A stretch of 64,000 bases of DNA from Photobacterium chitinilyticum (GTDB taxonomy: Bacteria > Pseudomonadota > Gammaproteobacteria > Enterobacterales > Vibrionaceae), in assembly GCF_004104355.1 (NCBI RefSeq), contig NZ_RJLM01000004.1:372001-436000 (forward strand), in the 5' to 3' direction. The notes under the pieces are model-generated. The model had not been told where the DNA came from. It did no database searches and worked only from the letters and a program-made list of their open reading frames with translations. Each line of letters opens with the position of its first letter. The first letter of the stretch is position 1. Below are positions 54,607-64,000 of the stretch, in pieces. A program made the position numbers and the translations under genes.

Positions 54607-55756
54607 ACACCGCATTGTACAGGCCCTGAGTGAGCGTAAGGCTCAGGGTTTGTATCGCCAGCGTACCCGCCTCGATCGTCGTCAGCAGATGATTGAATGC
54701 CATGGGGAGTCGCTAGTTAACTTTTCCAGTAATGACTATCTTGGTCTGGCCCAAGCTCCCGAGTTGATCAAGGCTTGGCAGCAGGGCTTAAGCCTATACG
54801 GTACAGGTAGTGGTGCCTCACCGTTGGTTACCGGTTTTCACTCAGCACATCATGAACTCGAAGTGCAGTTAGCTGACTGGCTTGGATATGACAGAGCCTT
54901 GCTATTTAGCAGCGGATTCAGTGCCAACCAGGCGCTGCTGTTCACACTGCTCGAAAAGGATGATGTACTAATCCAGGATAAGCTGAATCATGCGTCGCTG
55001 ATGGAGGCTGGGTTGCTGTCACCGGCTACGATGCGACGGTTTCCACATAACGATACAACAGCCCTTTATCGCTCCCTGTTACGTTGTCACCACCAACACC
55101 CCGAAGCAGCCAGCATGGTAGTGACTGAAGGGGTTTTCAGTATGGACGGTGATCTGTCACCGCTTGCAGAAATGAAGTCCTTGTGTGCCAGGTACAATAG
55201 CTGGCTGGTTGTCGATGATGCCCACGGCTGCGGCGTATTGGGAGAGCAGGGACGTGGCAGCTGTGATCAGGCCGGTATTAAAGCCGATATTTTGGTTGTC
55301 ACCTTTGGTAAGGCATTTGGCCTACAAGGGGCGGCAGTGCTGTGCAGCGAGGAAACGGCTGACTACTTAGTGCAGTTTGCGCGTCATTTTATCTATTCGA
55401 CAGCGATGCCACCGGCTCAGGCGTATGCATTGAGCAAGGCCTGTAACTTGATCCAACAGGGGGGCTGGCGTCGGGAAAAGCTGCAAGAGCTCAGTGAATT
55501 GCTTGCTGAACGGGTTGAGCCGGAAGTTGAGTTGGTTGCAACAACGACACCGATAAAACCATTGATTATTGGCAATAGTGATAAAGCCGTATCAGCCTCC
55601 CTTGCCCTGAAAGAGAGAGGGATCTGGGTCAGTGCGATTCGTCCGCCAACCGTTCCGGCCAACAGTGCTCGTCTGCGTATTACACTGACGGCAGCGCACA
55701 GTCGATCTGATATAGAGAAGCTTGCAATAGGTATTAATGAGGTGATTCATGACTAA
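54593..55756 (+). CDS. bioF: BioF, 8-amino-7-oxononanoate synthase
   Basis: The 387-aa protein starts [20 protein letters not shown] at ATG 54593, 14 bases inside bioB; the open frame begins earlier, but family length (E. coli 384 aa) supports this start. PLP-dependent alpha-oxoamine synthase motifs are present: [34 protein letters not shown], and the PLP Lys in [14 protein letters not shown]. It condenses pimeloyl-ACP with alanine. The 3' end overlaps bioC. Confidence 0.96.
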   Translation: MPRFKHRIVQALSERKAQGLYRQRTRLDRRQQMIECHGESLVNFSSNDYLGLAQAPELIKAWQQGLSLYGTGSGASPLVTGFHSAHHELEVQLADWLGYDRALLFSSGFSANQALLFTLLEKDDVLIQDKLNHASLMEAGLLSPATMRRFPHNDTTALYRSLLRCHHQHPEAASMVVTEGVFSMDGDLSPLAEMKSLCARYNSWLVVDDAHGCGVLGEQGRGSCDQAGIKADILVVTFGKAFGLQGAAVLCSEETADYLVQFARHFIYSTAMPPAQAYALSKACNLIQQGGWRREKLQELSELLAERVEPEVELVATTTPIKPLIIGNSDKAVSASLALKERGIWVSAIRPPTVPANSARLRITLTAAHSRSDIEKLAIGINEVIHD

Positions 55757-56573
55757 TGGAATGAATGCAGTCACTCATGGTCAGCATGAGATCCAACCGC
55801 AAGACAAGCAGGCTATTGCCGAGGCATTTGGCCGCGCGGCCAGGCACTATGATAAGGCGGCTGCATTTCAGCGCCAGGTCGGTCATCTGTTATTAGATAA
55901 GCTCCCGGCTGTCAGTCAGGTGGGCTGTAACGCACTTGATCTTGGCTGCGGGACCGGGTATTTCAGTGAACAGTTGCTGCAGCGCGGCTATCAGGTTTGT
56001 GCTGCTGACTTATCGGTGCAAATGCTCGCTCGTGCTGAAGAGCGCTGCGGTGACATAGCAAGATATCTGGAAGCCGATGCCGAAAACCTGCCGCTTGCAG
56101 ACAACCAGTATGACCTTGCCTTTAGCAGCTTGGCTCTGCAGTGGTGTGATAATCTTTCTGTTCCGCTCAAAGAAATGAAGCGAGTCGTCAAGCCGGGAGG
56201 CCTGATCCTGTTTACAACACTCGTTGACGGCTCACTGTATGAGCTTTCTCAGTCTTGGCTGCAGGTTGATCAGCATCAACATGTGAACGAGTTTCTTTCG
56301 CAAAAAAAGATAAAACTTGCGCTGGCGCAAGCGGGCTGCCCGAGTGATGGCCTAGAATTCAGGCCTATTAAGATGCAATACAATACGGCAGTTGAACTCA
56401 TGAAAGACCTGAAAGGGATAGGGGCAACGCATCTGCAGCAGGAGCGCAAAGCAGGCTTGGCCGGTCGTAAAACGATTCAGGCATTAGAAGGCGCTTATGA
56501 TGAGTTCCGAGATGAGAATGGTCAACTGCCGGCAACATACCAAGTCTGTTTTGGAGTAATTATTAATGACTAA
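55749..56573 (+). CDS. bioC: BioC, malonyl-ACP O-methyltransferase
   Basis: The 274-aa SAM-dependent methyltransferase has [20 protein letters not shown], motif [34 protein letters not shown] and [14 protein letters not shown]. It starts biotin synthesis by masking malonyl-ACP as the methyl ester. Overlaps of 8 bases with bioF and with bioD keep the four genes in one transcript. No bioH gene is nearby in the window. Confidence 0.94.
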   Translation: MTNGMNAVTHGQHEIQPQDKQAIAEAFGRAARHYDKAAAFQRQVGHLLLDKLPAVSQVGCNALDLGCGTGYFSEQLLQRGYQVCAADLSVQMLARAEERCGDIARYLEADAENLPLADNQYDLAFSSLALQWCDNLSVPLKEMKRVVKPGGLILFTTLVDGSLYELSQSWLQVDQHQHVNEFLSQKKIKLALAQAGCPSDGLEFRPIKMQYNTAVELMKDLKGIGATHLQQERKAGLAGRKTIQALEGAYDEFRDENGQLPATYQVCFGVIIND

Positions 56574-57246
56574 CGCTTTCTTTGTAGCAGGAACAGATAC
56601 CGAAGTCGGTAAAACTGTTGCCTCTCGCGCAATTTTACACGCAGCTGGCAGCGCGAACATTAAGATGGCGGGTTATAAGCCTGTTGCGTCGGGCAGTGCG
56701 CCGACCGATGAGGGGATGCGTAACTCAGACGCATTATATATTCAGGATGCCTCAGTCGTAGAGCTTGCCTATGACGAAGTAAATCCGTATGCGTTCGAAG
56801 CGGCGGTATCACCGCACTTAGCGGCTGAGCAGGAAAAGCGGGTAATTGACTTTGATACCTTGTCTCAGGGCTTGGATCACCTTAAGTCAAAATCTGACGT
56901 TGTTCTGGTTGAAGGCGCAGGGGGCTGGCGGGTGCCGGTATCTCGCTCTGATTTTCTTTCTAGCTGGGTGAAGCAGGAGAAATTGCCGGTCATTCTGGTT
57001 GTCGGTGTTAAGCTTGGCTGTTTAAGCCATGCAATTCTTACCGCTGAAGCAATTAAGCATGATGGCCTGGAGCTAGTAGGCTGGGTGGCTAACCGCATTA
57101 ATCCGGGCACTGAAAACTACGCAGAAATTATTCGCATGCTGGAAGAAAACTTACCAGGCCAGAAGCTGGGCGAGATCCCATATATGCCAGGTATAAAGAA
57201 GCGTGATCTGTCTAAGTACATTGACCTGTCACCACTAGGTTTGTAA
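56566..57246 (+). CDS. bioD: BioD, dethiobiotin synthetase
   Basis: The 226-aa P-loop enzyme has the ATP-binding motif [10 protein letters not shown] at residues 9-18, [23 protein letters not shown] and [10 protein letters not shown]. It closes the ureido ring from DAPA, CO2 and ATP. Last gene of bioBFCD, with a strong terminator. Confidence 0.96.
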   Translation: MTNAFFVAGTDTEVGKTVASRAILHAAGSANIKMAGYKPVASGSAPTDEGMRNSDALYIQDASVVELAYDEVNPYAFEAAVSPHLAAEQEKRVIDFDTLSQGLDHLKSKSDVVLVEGAGGWRVPVSRSDFLSSWVKQEKLPVILVVGVKLGCLSHAILTAEAIKHDGLELVGWVANRINPGTENYAEIIRMLEENLPGQKLGEIPYMPGIKKRDLSKYIDLSPLGL

Positions 57247-57283
57247 ACGCCTTCTTATATCGTGTGAGTTAATCGATAATAGA

Positions 57284-57309
57284 AACCCTGCAGAAATGCA
57301 GGGTTTTTT
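57284..57309 (+). terminator. Rho-independent terminator after bioD
   Basis: AACCCTGCA / TGCAGGGTT is a perfect 9-bp stem with a GAAA loop followed by a T run, 37 bases past the stop. Confidence 0.95.
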
Positions 57310-57363
57310 ATTTGCTTTAGATTTATCAAATGCATCCAGTATATCAGGCGGCTAGATGTGGCC

Positions 57364-58032
57364 TCATTTGCCCTTCTTTAAGAGTTCAGGAAGGCAATAC
57401 CAACCGGCTGCGAACATGATGAGACTGTATGCAAGTAGCTCCATTCCTTCTTCTGCCAGGTTTTTAACCGAACGTATATAGCTTTCCTGCATGACCCCTT
57501 GCCATAAATCACTCATGCCGTAGATACGGGCAAAAATGAACAATGTTGCAATGCCAGCGAGCATCAGGCTGTAGCTTTTATGGCTGATGTAGTTTGTCAG
57601 TGGATCAATTGACGTTTCCTTATGGGAGTGCGCATAACCAATGGCGATGGTAGCTAGCAGCCATGCTGGGTACTTCCAGAAACCGTGGTGAATTTGATCG
57701 AATAAACTATCAAGCTCCCGGATTAATATAATAAAGAAAAACGCGCTGACCAAAAAAGCAAATCCCCGTAGTTCACTGCGTTTGATTGCAACGGCAGCAA
57801 AGAGACCGGCGGTAATGAGAAGGTAACCTTCCTGGAGGCATTCGACTAGCGAGTCTTCACCGATACTGCCATTGATTTGGGTAACTTCCAGGTGGATGAC
57901 AAGAGCGGAAAACGCAAGCAGTAGTGCCAGTCCGAAGAAGTATGCGGTTGAAACAATAAGAGGGTGTAATGGTTGCACCTCAGTTTGGGTGCTTTCTGTT
58001 TTGATTAGAGTAGATTGCATAATAAGAACCAT
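57364..58032 (-). CDS. Uncharacterised multi-pass membrane protein
   Basis: The protein is about 222 aa with six hydrophobic segments (for example STAYFFGLALLLAFSALVIHL, GYLLITAGLFAAVAI, FAFLVSAFFFIILI, YPAWLLATIAIGYA, YSLMLAGIATLFIF, LLAYSLIMFAAGW). It has conserved-looking charged residues in the turns (RELDSLFDQI, EEGMELLAY). The start is uncertain: ATG 58032 is two bases from AGGAG, ATG 58020 is 14 bases away. No family recognised; the gene is single. Confidence 0.65.
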   Translation of the reverse strand: MVLIMQSTLIKTESTQTEVQPLHPLIVSTAYFFGLALLLAFSALVIHLEVTQINGSIGEDSLVECLQEGYLLITAGLFAAVAIKRSELRGFAFLVSAFFFIILIRELDSLFDQIHHGFWKYPAWLLATIAIGYAHSHKETSIDPLTNYISHKSYSLMLAGIATLFIFARIYGMSDLWQGVMQESYIRSVKNLAEEGMELLAYSLIMFAAGWYCLPELLKKGK

Positions 58033-58200
58033 AACTCCTGTAGACCGCGAGGACGTCACTGACGAAAATGGGATATACAGGCAGATTTATCTTTGATAGT
58101 TATATGCGGGCTATTATGCTTTTATCACACTGAATGCAGGCTGTATTTAGTGATAAGTGTCACACTTCTCATGTGTTAGATGTTTTCTACGTCAAAAAGA

Positions 58201-58227
58201 AAAACCTCCTCAAAAAGAGGAGGTTTT
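58201..58227 (-). terminator. Terminator of the 53-aa gene
   Basis: AAAACCTCCTC / GAGGAGGTTTT is a perfect 11-bp stem with an A5 loop, 23 bases past the small gene's stop; the minus-strand tail is TTTTTCTTTTTG. Confidence 0.92.
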
Positions 58228-58249
58228 AGAAGTCGGTTTTCGTACTAGA

Positions 58250-58411
58250 TTAACTTTCGACGGTTAGCCCGATAAGCGCTTCCTGTGTATCAGATAGCGT
58301 TTTGCTACCCGCTGGCTCAATACCAAGTTCTTTGTGAGCTTCGTCTGCTGACATGCCTAAATGGCAGCGTAGGATATCAATAGCAACCTGATAGTTTTCG
58401 TGATCAGCCAT
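58250..58411 (-). CDS. Small uncharacterised protein, 53 aa
   Basis: This short minus-strand gene encodes a soluble 53-residue acidic protein (begins MADHENYQVAIDIL, then RCHLGMSADEAHKELGI and SDTQEALIGLT). A full AAGGAGGA ribosome site lies just upstream of two adjacent ATGs (58414 and 58411; the second is better spaced), and a perfect terminator follows the stop, so this is very likely a real gene. The pattern of two helices joined by a short loop suggests a small helical bundle. No family recognised. Confidence 0.75.
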   Translation of the reverse strand: MADHENYQVAIDILRCHLGMSADEAHKELGIEPAGSKTLSDTQEALIGLTVES

Positions 58412-58414
58412 CAT

Positions 58415-58755
58415 TCCTCCTTGAAAATTTGACGGTGGTATACTGCGTTGTTAATGCTATACACTCGACAATAGTGGAATGCCTTCATACTTTCAATAAG
58501 ACTAAAGTCTAAAGCCGTCATTTATGACTCACATCACCGATTGTTGACTAGGTTGTTAAACAAGATTTACGGCGGTGCATTCTGTGGTAAATAATAACGA
58601 AACGTAACAATTTAGCCCTTTTACTTGTAATTGGATTGATCGACCATACTATAAATAACAAATTGATTGGCTTGTATCATATGAAATAAGTGTGTGATGC
58701 TCCATCGTTTGTGTAGAACTAGAAAGCTTGATTGCTATTGGAGAATATTAAAAAT
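58415..58755. other. Intergenic region, 341 bp, upstream of htpX
   Basis: The region holds the promoters of the 53-aa gene and htpX. I did not find a clear sigma-32 heat-shock promoter, although htpX is heat- or envelope-stress-controlled in E. coli. No repeats or frames of note. Confidence 0.5.
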
Positions 58756-59640
58756 ATGAAGCGGATTGCATTGTTCTTGGCAACTAACCTTGCTGTGATG
58801 CTGGTCTTCAGTGTTGTCTTGAACCTTATCTACGCTTTTACCAGTTTACAGCCAGGTAGTTTGAATGGCTTATTGGTAATGGCGGCATTGTTCGGTTTTG
58901 GCGGCTCATTGATTTCACTGTTTATGTCTAAGTCGATGGCGTTGCGTTCGGTCGGCGGCATGGTGGTTGAGCACCCGCGTAATGAAACCGAACACTGGTT
59001 AATGGAAACTGTTTCGCGTCAGGCACAGCAGTCGGGTATCGGTATGCCAACCGTTGCTATTTATGAGTCCGCTGATATCAATGCCTTCGCGACAGGCGCT
59101 AAGCGGGATGACTCGTTGGTTGCGGTATCTACGGGTTTGCTCCGTAGTATGACACGCGATGAAGCAGAAGCTGTATTGGCACACGAGGTCAGCCATATCT
59201 CTAACGGTGACATGGTGACGATGACGCTGATGCAGGGTGTAGTGAATACCTTTGTCATTTTCGTTTCGCGTTTGGTTGCCGGTGCGGTTAGTGGGTTCAA
59301 TAACGGCGATGAAGACGGTGAAGGCGAAGGGGGCAGCTTTATGATGTACTTCATCGTATCTTCGATTATGGAAGTATTGTTTGGCTTCCTGGCGAGCATC
59401 TTGACGATGTGGTATAGCCGCCACCGTGAGTTTAAAGCCGATGCCGGGTCGGCACACCTTGTCGGTCGAGAAAAAATGATTGCTGCGCTTGAACGCCTGA
59501 AGGTAAGTCATGAATCTCAGCTTGAAGGTTCGATGATGGCTTTCGGTATTAATGGTAAAAAGTCACTATCCGAGTTGTTCATGACGCACCCACCTCTCGA
59601 TAAGCGTATCGATGCGCTGCGCCGTGGTGAACATTTATAA
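58756..59640 (+). CDS. htpX: HtpX, membrane zinc metalloprotease
   Basis: Starting at ATG 58756 the protein is 294 aa (E. coli 293) and begins [16 protein letters not shown]; an upstream in-frame TTG at 58732 is not conserved. It has two N-terminal membrane helices, the zinc motif HEVSH at residues 143-147, two further hydrophobic segments, and the third zinc ligand region [10 protein letters not shown]. It degrades misfolded membrane proteins together with FtsH. An own terminator follows. Confidence 0.96.
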   Translation: MKRIALFLATNLAVMLVFSVVLNLIYAFTSLQPGSLNGLLVMAALFGFGGSLISLFMSKSMALRSVGGMVVEHPRNETEHWLMETVSRQAQQSGIGMPTVAIYESADINAFATGAKRDDSLVAVSTGLLRSMTRDEAEAVLAHEVSHISNGDMVTMTLMQGVVNTFVIFVSRLVAGAVSGFNNGDEDGEGEGGSFMMYFIVSSIMEVLFGFLASILTMWYSRHREFKADAGSAHLVGREKMIAALERLKVSHESQLEGSMMAFGINGKKSLSELFMTHPPLDKRIDALRRGEHL

Positions 59641-59664
59641 TTCAGTTACCCACTTAATAAATGA

Positions 59665-59697
59665 AATCCCCTAGGCCATGGCATAGGGGATTTTTTT
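59665..59697 (+). terminator. Rho-independent terminator after htpX
   Basis: AATCCCCTA / TAGGGGATT is a perfect 9-bp stem with a 10-base loop that runs into seven T residues. Confidence 0.92.
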
Positions 59698-59753
59698 AGT
59701 AACCAAGATCACACAGGTCCTCAATGAGCATTAAGCTGATTGCGGAGCAAATA

Positions 59754-60395
59754 TTAGGATAAGATTTGCGCCCAATCATGATTTGATAATGCAGATTTGA
59801 GCTGGGGGTAATGTACCGCCAATGGGTACTGGGCTAGCAGATCGGAGCAAGGATCCCACTCACTGACAAACATTGCGGTATCAAACTTTAGGGTAGGATA
59901 GCGTTTGTAATCGGTTATCTTCTTAAATCCTAAGCGCTCGTAAAATCGTTTATGATTTTTCCTAGCGGCGCAAATGACGAGCGTTTTTCCTGTTACCTCA
60001 GTTAAATGCATTGCATTGGCAAACAGGGCAAGGGGAACGGTGGCTGAAAAGTCGGTAATATCGGGTAATACGGTAAGGCGGTTTAGTTCGACAAGGGTGT
60101 CATATTGTTTTTCTAGTTCCATAAAGGTTTCGGGAAATAGCCGCTTTACCGGAATATCTATCCAACCTGGTTGTTGATTGATTATCGATATCCGTAAAGA
60201 AGCTATCGATTGATTATTTTGCCGCAGTACAAAGGTATGGTTGTTTGGCATATGGTCAAATTCGTCTTCCAGCCTTTGTTGGTTATTGGTATCAATATAA
60301 CCTTGCTGTAAATAGGCTTGATATCGAATGGCAAAGGCTTCATCGAGTAGTGCCGGCGTTGCACAGTAGTGATTTTTGAGCGAGTGAATATCCAT
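59754..60395 (-). CDS. GNAT-like protein, N-acyl amino acid synthase FeeM-type
   Basis: From ATG 60395 (AAGGAAAG upstream) the protein is 213 aa. It contains LDEAFAIRYQAYLQQGYID, VELNRLTVLPDITDFSATVP, and a C-terminal NHKRFYERLGFKKITDYKRYP typical of GNAT folds. The opening YxxR...GYI pattern and overall size fit the FeeM-like group, which links fatty acyl chains to amino acids and is related to LuxI-type signal synthases. I am moderately sure of the fold and less sure of the sub-family. The gene is single. Confidence 0.62.
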   Translation of the reverse strand: MDIHSLKNHYCATPALLDEAFAIRYQAYLQQGYIDTNNQQRLEDEFDHMPNNHTFVLRQNNQSIASLRISIINQQPGWIDIPVKRLFPETFMELEKQYDTLVELNRLTVLPDITDFSATVPLALFANAMHLTEVTGKTLVICAARKNHKRFYERLGFKKITDYKRYPTLKFDTAMFVSEWDPCSDLLAQYPLAVHYPQLKSALSNHDWAQILS

Positions 60396-60582
60396 ATTGG
60401 TACATCTTTCCTTGAGCTTGTTCAAGCAAGCGGGGTATGGGCAGATACAGCCCCCGCATAATGCAATGATATTTTAGCTTGTGAAGCTTAAGAACGTTGC
60501 GAGACATATACCAAATGCAACTGATTGCTTTTATTGTGTTCTATAGTGAAATTCAATTGAACGGACTGGTGTTTTTATTCGG

Positions 60583-61734
60583 TTATTCTAGCGGTGATAT
60601 CCGGTACAAGTTTCCATTATCGGTGGTGAAGTAAATCCAGCCTTCGGGGCTTTGCACCAGTGCTCGGATCCGCTCTTGTAACGGTAATAGCAGGCGCTCT
60701 TCCGAGGTAATAATGCCTTCCGGGCTAAGGGTAAGATGATTGATGTGTTCTAGTTTCAATGCACCAACGAATAGATCGCCTTGCCAGCCGGGAAAGGCTG
60801 TGCCGGTATAATGCAATAGGCTACCCGGCGCAATGGAAGGTATGTAGACTTTTCGCGGTGATTCTATCCCTTCTTTTTCTTTGGCTTCTCCTACCGAAAT
60901 TGGTCCCCAATACTCTTTGCCATGAGAGGTGACAGGCCAGCCGTAGTTGCTGCCTTTTTTTATCAGGTTGATTTCATCGCCTCCACGAGGCCCATGCTCA
61001 CTTGCCCATAGTTGTTTGCTGTCGATGTCAAATGCCAAGCCTTGAGGGTTACGGTGACCATAGCTCCAGATCTCGGGAAGTGCTGCTTTGTGGGCAACAA
61101 AAGGATTGTCCGCAGGTACTGTACCGTCATGGTTGAGGCGAAGAATACTGCCGGCATGTGTTGTTAAATCTTGTCCGTTGTCGCGTTCACCACGATCGCC
61201 GACGGAAAAGAACAGATGGCCTTGCTGGTCGAAGGTGATACGGCTACCAAAATGGCGATAGGTTGGTGTGGCTGAATGGGTAACGAGCAGTTCTTGCCAC
61301 TGAGTCAGTGTATCTACTTTGAGCTTGCTGCGAGCCAGCACGGTTACTGCCTGATTACCAATAGTTTTGCTGTAGGTGAAATACAACCAGCCATTAGGCT
61401 GTTGGTATCCCGGCTCGGTGATAACGTCGAGTAATCCGCCCTGTCCGCTGGCAGTAACGTCGGGAAGGCCTTTAACCGCTGTTTGGCTGTTGTTTGAAAT
61501 ATCGAGAATAACGGCTTCCCCGTGACGCTGGGTGATCAACAGTTTCTGGCTAGTGATGAATGTTATACCCCATGGAACTGATAGGTGTTCGGCAACCAGT
61601 GAAACCTGATAATCCATGTTGTTGCTAGAACCGTTGAGTACCACCGAGGCATAGGCTGTCGAGGGCAGTGCGCATACCCCTGATAAAAGAGATAGGGAAA
61701 AAAGGTATTCGGGGCGAACGACAGGGAATTTCAT
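60583..61734 (-). CDS. PQQ-dependent sugar (aldose) dehydrogenase, YliI-like
   Basis: The 383-aa protein has a Sec signal peptide ending near TAYA (residues 26-29) and a six-bladed propeller with family motifs: WGITFITSQKLLITQRHGEA, YRHFGSRITFDQQGHLFFSV GDRGERDNGQD, EIWSYGHRNPQGLAFD and GPRGGDEINLIKKGSNYGWP. It oxidises aldoses in the periplasm using PQQ; E. coli YliI (Asd) is the closest characterised type. There are no PQQ synthesis genes in the window, so the cofactor may be imported. Confidence 0.93.
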   Translation of the reverse strand: MKFPVVRPEYLFSLSLLSGVCALPSTAYASVVLNGSSNNMDYQVSLVAEHLSVPWGITFITSQKLLITQRHGEAVILDISNNSQTAVKGLPDVTASGQGGLLDVITEPGYQQPNGWLYFTYSKTIGNQAVTVLARSKLKVDTLTQWQELLVTHSATPTYRHFGSRITFDQQGHLFFSVGDRGERDNGQDLTTHAGSILRLNHDGTVPADNPFVAHKAALPEIWSYGHRNPQGLAFDIDSKQLWASEHGPRGGDEINLIKKGSNYGWPVTSHGKEYWGPISVGEAKEKEGIESPRKVYIPSIAPGSLLHYTGTAFPGWQGDLFVGALKLEHINHLTLSPEGIITSEERLLLPLQERIRALVQSPEGWIYFTTDNGNLYRISPLE

Positions 61735-61862
61735 GAATTAAAGCCTTTGGTTCGTAAGGTTTATTCTTCAAGTTAAACCCAAGCATAGTTCATTTGTCGC
61801 TGCATATATCGCTATGCCGAGCATAAGTGTTGGAGTCATTGCCTTTGTTATTCGCCGTGCCA

Positions 61863-63284
61863 TTACTCGCGAGGTTTGAGATGGGATGCAATTATCTGTG
61901 CGAGTTTTTCCAGCCCCTTTTCCCATTGGCGGTTTTCATCAAAAGTGGCGAAACTCAGACGAATACAGTGGTTGTGTTGGTTTTGGGTACTAAACATACT
62001 CCCGGGCAGTATGCTGATATTGTGGCGAAGCGCTTGTTGATAAATATCGTTGCAATTTGCGCTCTTTGGCAAGGTCAGCCAGCATAGAAAGCCTCCCTCA
62101 GGCTGGGAGAGGTGATAGTGGTTTTGTAGCCATGAATAGCGATCGAGCTCTGCTGTGAAAGTTTGAAAAAATAGGCGTTGTTTCTTGGCGTAGCTCTTAC
62201 GTATCTTGCCAAGGTGTTGACGGAACTTGCCTGTCGTCAGGAACTGTCCAACAGCAGATTGCATCAGGTTCAAGCTGCCCATGTTGTCTGTCATTAGCCG
62301 CTTTTCAATTTGATGTTGATACTTCCCCGCAATAACCCAGCCAATACGCAGACGGGAATCCAGTGTTTTTGACAATGAACTGCAATAGATAACTCTGTTT
62401 TCCACATCCAGTGCTTTTAGGGGCAATGGTCTGTGGTTATAGGCCAATCCGCCGAAAACATCATCTTCAATGATCGGAATACCACTGGTGATAGCTAGAA
62501 AAGTTAGCCGATCAGGTTGCGACATGACATAGCCGATAGGGTTATTGAAGCTGGGGTTGATGATAATGGCAGAAACCGGCCAGCGATCAAGAGCTTGCTT
62601 TAAAGCCTGTAAGTCAATGCCGCTCGTTATACTGGCGGGGATCTCGACGACTTTTAGCCCAAGAGACTCAAGTAGGAGCAGGTTGCCAAAATAGCTCGGA
62701 GATTCGACGAGTACAATATCACCGGGTTGGGTAATCGCTTGCAGGCTGAGACTGATGGCCTGCTGCGCCCCGTGAGTGATCAGGATATCATTTGCAGAGG
62801 TTGTAACGCCGAGTTCTTGATTGATAAAAACGAGTTGTCTGATCAGGTCTTCGTTTCCCGGAGGAAGCTGATAATGGCTTGGAATATTGGTTTGGTAGCG
62901 ACTATGGCGTCCGATTTCGGCATAAAGAGACCGAATAGCCGGAAAGCGGGTGTCTGGATGCGCAGAGCCAGCGGCCAACACCTGACGAGAAAGAGACAGG
63001 CTCATGATCTCTTTGCTTAGCGACATCAAGTCGACATAGCCGGGTTCACTGATAGCTGTGATACCCGGATTTGCACGTTTGGCAACCAGATAACCTGATC
63101 GTGGATGTGCCTCAATTCGTTGACCAGCCTCAAGCTGCTGGTAGGCGCGGATGACAGTATTCTTGCTGATTGCCAACTGGGTACTTAAGTCACGAATAGA
63201 GGGAAGCTTATCGCCTGGTTGATAGCTTTGCTTGTTGATTCGCTCGTTGATAAGTTCGACAACTTGTTGATACTTCTTAGACAC
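61863..63284 (-). CDS. MocR-family regulator (GntR-aminotransferase fusion)
   Basis: The 473-aa protein has an N-terminal GntR winged helix (YQQVVELINERINKQSYQPG DKLPSIRDL ... KNTVIRAYQQLEAG). It is fused to a fold-type-I aminotransferase domain with LPPGNEDLIRQLV, SFNNPIGYVMSQPDRL, PIIEDDVFGGLAYN, and the PLP-binding Lys in YCSSLSKTLDSRLRIGWV. MocR regulators sense PLP-linked amino compounds. It is divergent from the EamA transporter gene at 63396, the usual arrangement for such a pair. Confidence 0.94.
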   Translation of the reverse strand: MSKKYQQVVELINERINKQSYQPGDKLPSIRDLSTQLAISKNTVIRAYQQLEAGQRIEAHPRSGYLVAKRANPGITAISEPGYVDLMSLSKEIMSLSLSRQVLAAGSAHPDTRFPAIRSLYAEIGRHSRYQTNIPSHYQLPPGNEDLIRQLVFINQELGVTTSANDILITHGAQQAISLSLQAITQPGDIVLVESPSYFGNLLLLESLGLKVVEIPASITSGIDLQALKQALDRWPVSAIIINPSFNNPIGYVMSQPDRLTFLAITSGIPIIEDDVFGGLAYNHRPLPLKALDVENRVIYCSSLSKTLDSRLRIGWVIAGKYQHQIEKRLMTDNMGSLNLMQSAVGQFLTTGKFRQHLGKIRKSYAKKQRLFFQTFTAELDRYSWLQNHYHLSQPEGGFLCWLTLPKSANCNDIYQQALRHNISILPGSMFSTQNQHNHCIRLSFATFDENRQWEKGLEKLAQIIASHLKPRE

Positions 63285-63395
63285 GCCCCGTCTCCTAGTT
63301 TATCTGTACCCTAAAAATAGCTTAAATCTGTCCCTATTAACTTTTCTGTACCCAATTAAAGTAATGTCTAACAAATAAAAAGGAAAGGAAATAGT

Positions 63396-64000
63396 GATGG
63401 TTGCTCGCATGATACCGTTTATCTTTGTTGTTCTCTGGAGCTCGGGCTTTATCGGTGCCCGGTTTGGCCTTCCTTATGCGGAGCCTGCCACCTTTCTTTT
63501 TCTCAGAATGGCCGCCAATGTTGTGGTATTTATCTTGCTGATGTTCATTCTACGTGCCCATTTACCACGAGGTAAGGCGTTGTTTCATTCGGTGATAGCT
63601 GGACTATTGATTCATGGCTTTTATCTTGGCGGTACCTATGAAGCAATTTCACTTGGAATGCCAGCGGGCTTATGTTCGTTGTTGGTAGGGTTACAGCCGA
63701 TTTTAACGGCGGTGATTATGGTGATGGCTTGGAATGAGCGGATGCGGCTTTCACAGTGGGTTGGTTTGTTGATCGGCTTTGTCGGGATTGGGTTGGTACT
63801 GCAAGGAAACATGGAGTGGCAGCATGAGGGGAGCCGTCAGGCCGCTTATGTGTTTACACTTTTCGCTCTGTTGGGGATCACGCTAGGTACCCTCTATCAG
63901 AAGAAGTTCTGCCAAGGGGTTGATATGATCGGTGGGGCCGTATGGCAATATACCGCGGCAGCCTTGTTGTTTATGCCCGTTGCGTTGACAACCGAAACGA
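63396..64000 (+). CDS. EamA/DMT-family transporter (3' end outside window)
   Basis: The frame from ATG 63396 stays open to the last base, giving at least 201 residues. It has repeated hydrophobic segments and the EamA patterns FVVLWSSGFIGARFGLPYAE and GLCSLLVGLQPILTAV. AAGGAAAGGA lies upstream. EamA proteins export or import amino acids and other metabolites. Divergence from MocR suggests that this transporter is its target. No stop is present, so the gene continues beyond the window. Confidence 0.92.

Noticed and set aside
58732-58756. TTG start extending htpX by eight residues
   Set aside because: HtpX length and the MKRIALF start in the family favour ATG 58756.

Overview
This window looks like a chromosomal segment of a marine gammaproteobacterium of the Vibrionaceae, probably close to Photobacterium. 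The reasons are a MukB-type condensin, a TorECA trimethylamine N-oxide (TMAO) reductase operon, a Vibrio-type Mlc repressor, a VF530-family protein, a DUF2982-like protein and an enterobacterial-like uhp system. I see no rRNA, tRNA, CRISPR array, insertion sequence, prophage or integron. Most DNA is ordinary core and metabolic sequence, and the accessory content arrives as small gene blocks. Genus-level placement is inference. Layout. 1-5.1 kb: mukE (5' end off the window) and mukB. 5.4-7.5 kb: a DUF4382-like lipoprotein and a Sel1-repeat protein. 7.7-12.5 kb: torE-torC-torA for TMAO respiration, then a truncated haemoglobin and, on the other strand, an unnamed 42-aa gene. 12.6-16.7 kb: an aspartate racemase-like gene, a HypT-like LysR regulator, a YfcA-type TSUP transporter, another LysR and a MarR regulator. 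17.3-20.5 kb: ldtD, mepK and gloC. 20.6-26.6 kb: a 7-bp tandem repeat, uhpT, then uhpABC for hexose-phosphate sensing and uptake. 27-35.7 kb: a basic-tail winged-helix protein, aspC, a sugar MFS transporter with a CRP site, small proteins, asnS and a chemoreceptor with a haem c motif. 36-42.3 kb: a 935-aa orphan lipoprotein, queE, mlc and a GntR regulator. 42.8-51 kb: a tyrosine-decarboxylase-like enzyme, a LysR, lutABC with lldP, and a DCC-family protein. 51.4-57.3 kb: a LON-domain protein and the biotin genes bioA / bioBFCD around a BirA operator. 57.4-64 kb: small membrane and unknown genes, htpX, a FeeM-like acyltransferase, a PQQ sugar dehydrogenase, a MocR regulator and a divergent EamA transporter cut by the window end. 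The backbone mukE-mukB-ldtD-mepK-gloC-aspC-asnS follows the E. coli gene order (mukB-ycbB-ycbK-ycbL-aspC-ompF-asnS). Here it is opened at three places by lineage-specific respiratory, transport and regulatory cassettes. Functional themes are chromosome organisation and cell-wall remodelling in the backbone, and anaerobic respiration, lactate use, sugar-phosphate uptake and biotin synthesis in the cassettes. I found no clearly novel multi-gene system. The most unusual items are the haem-motif chemoreceptor, the histone-H1-like protein, the isolated TyrDC-like gene with its operator-like upstream region, several U-tract-less hairpins and three very small genes.
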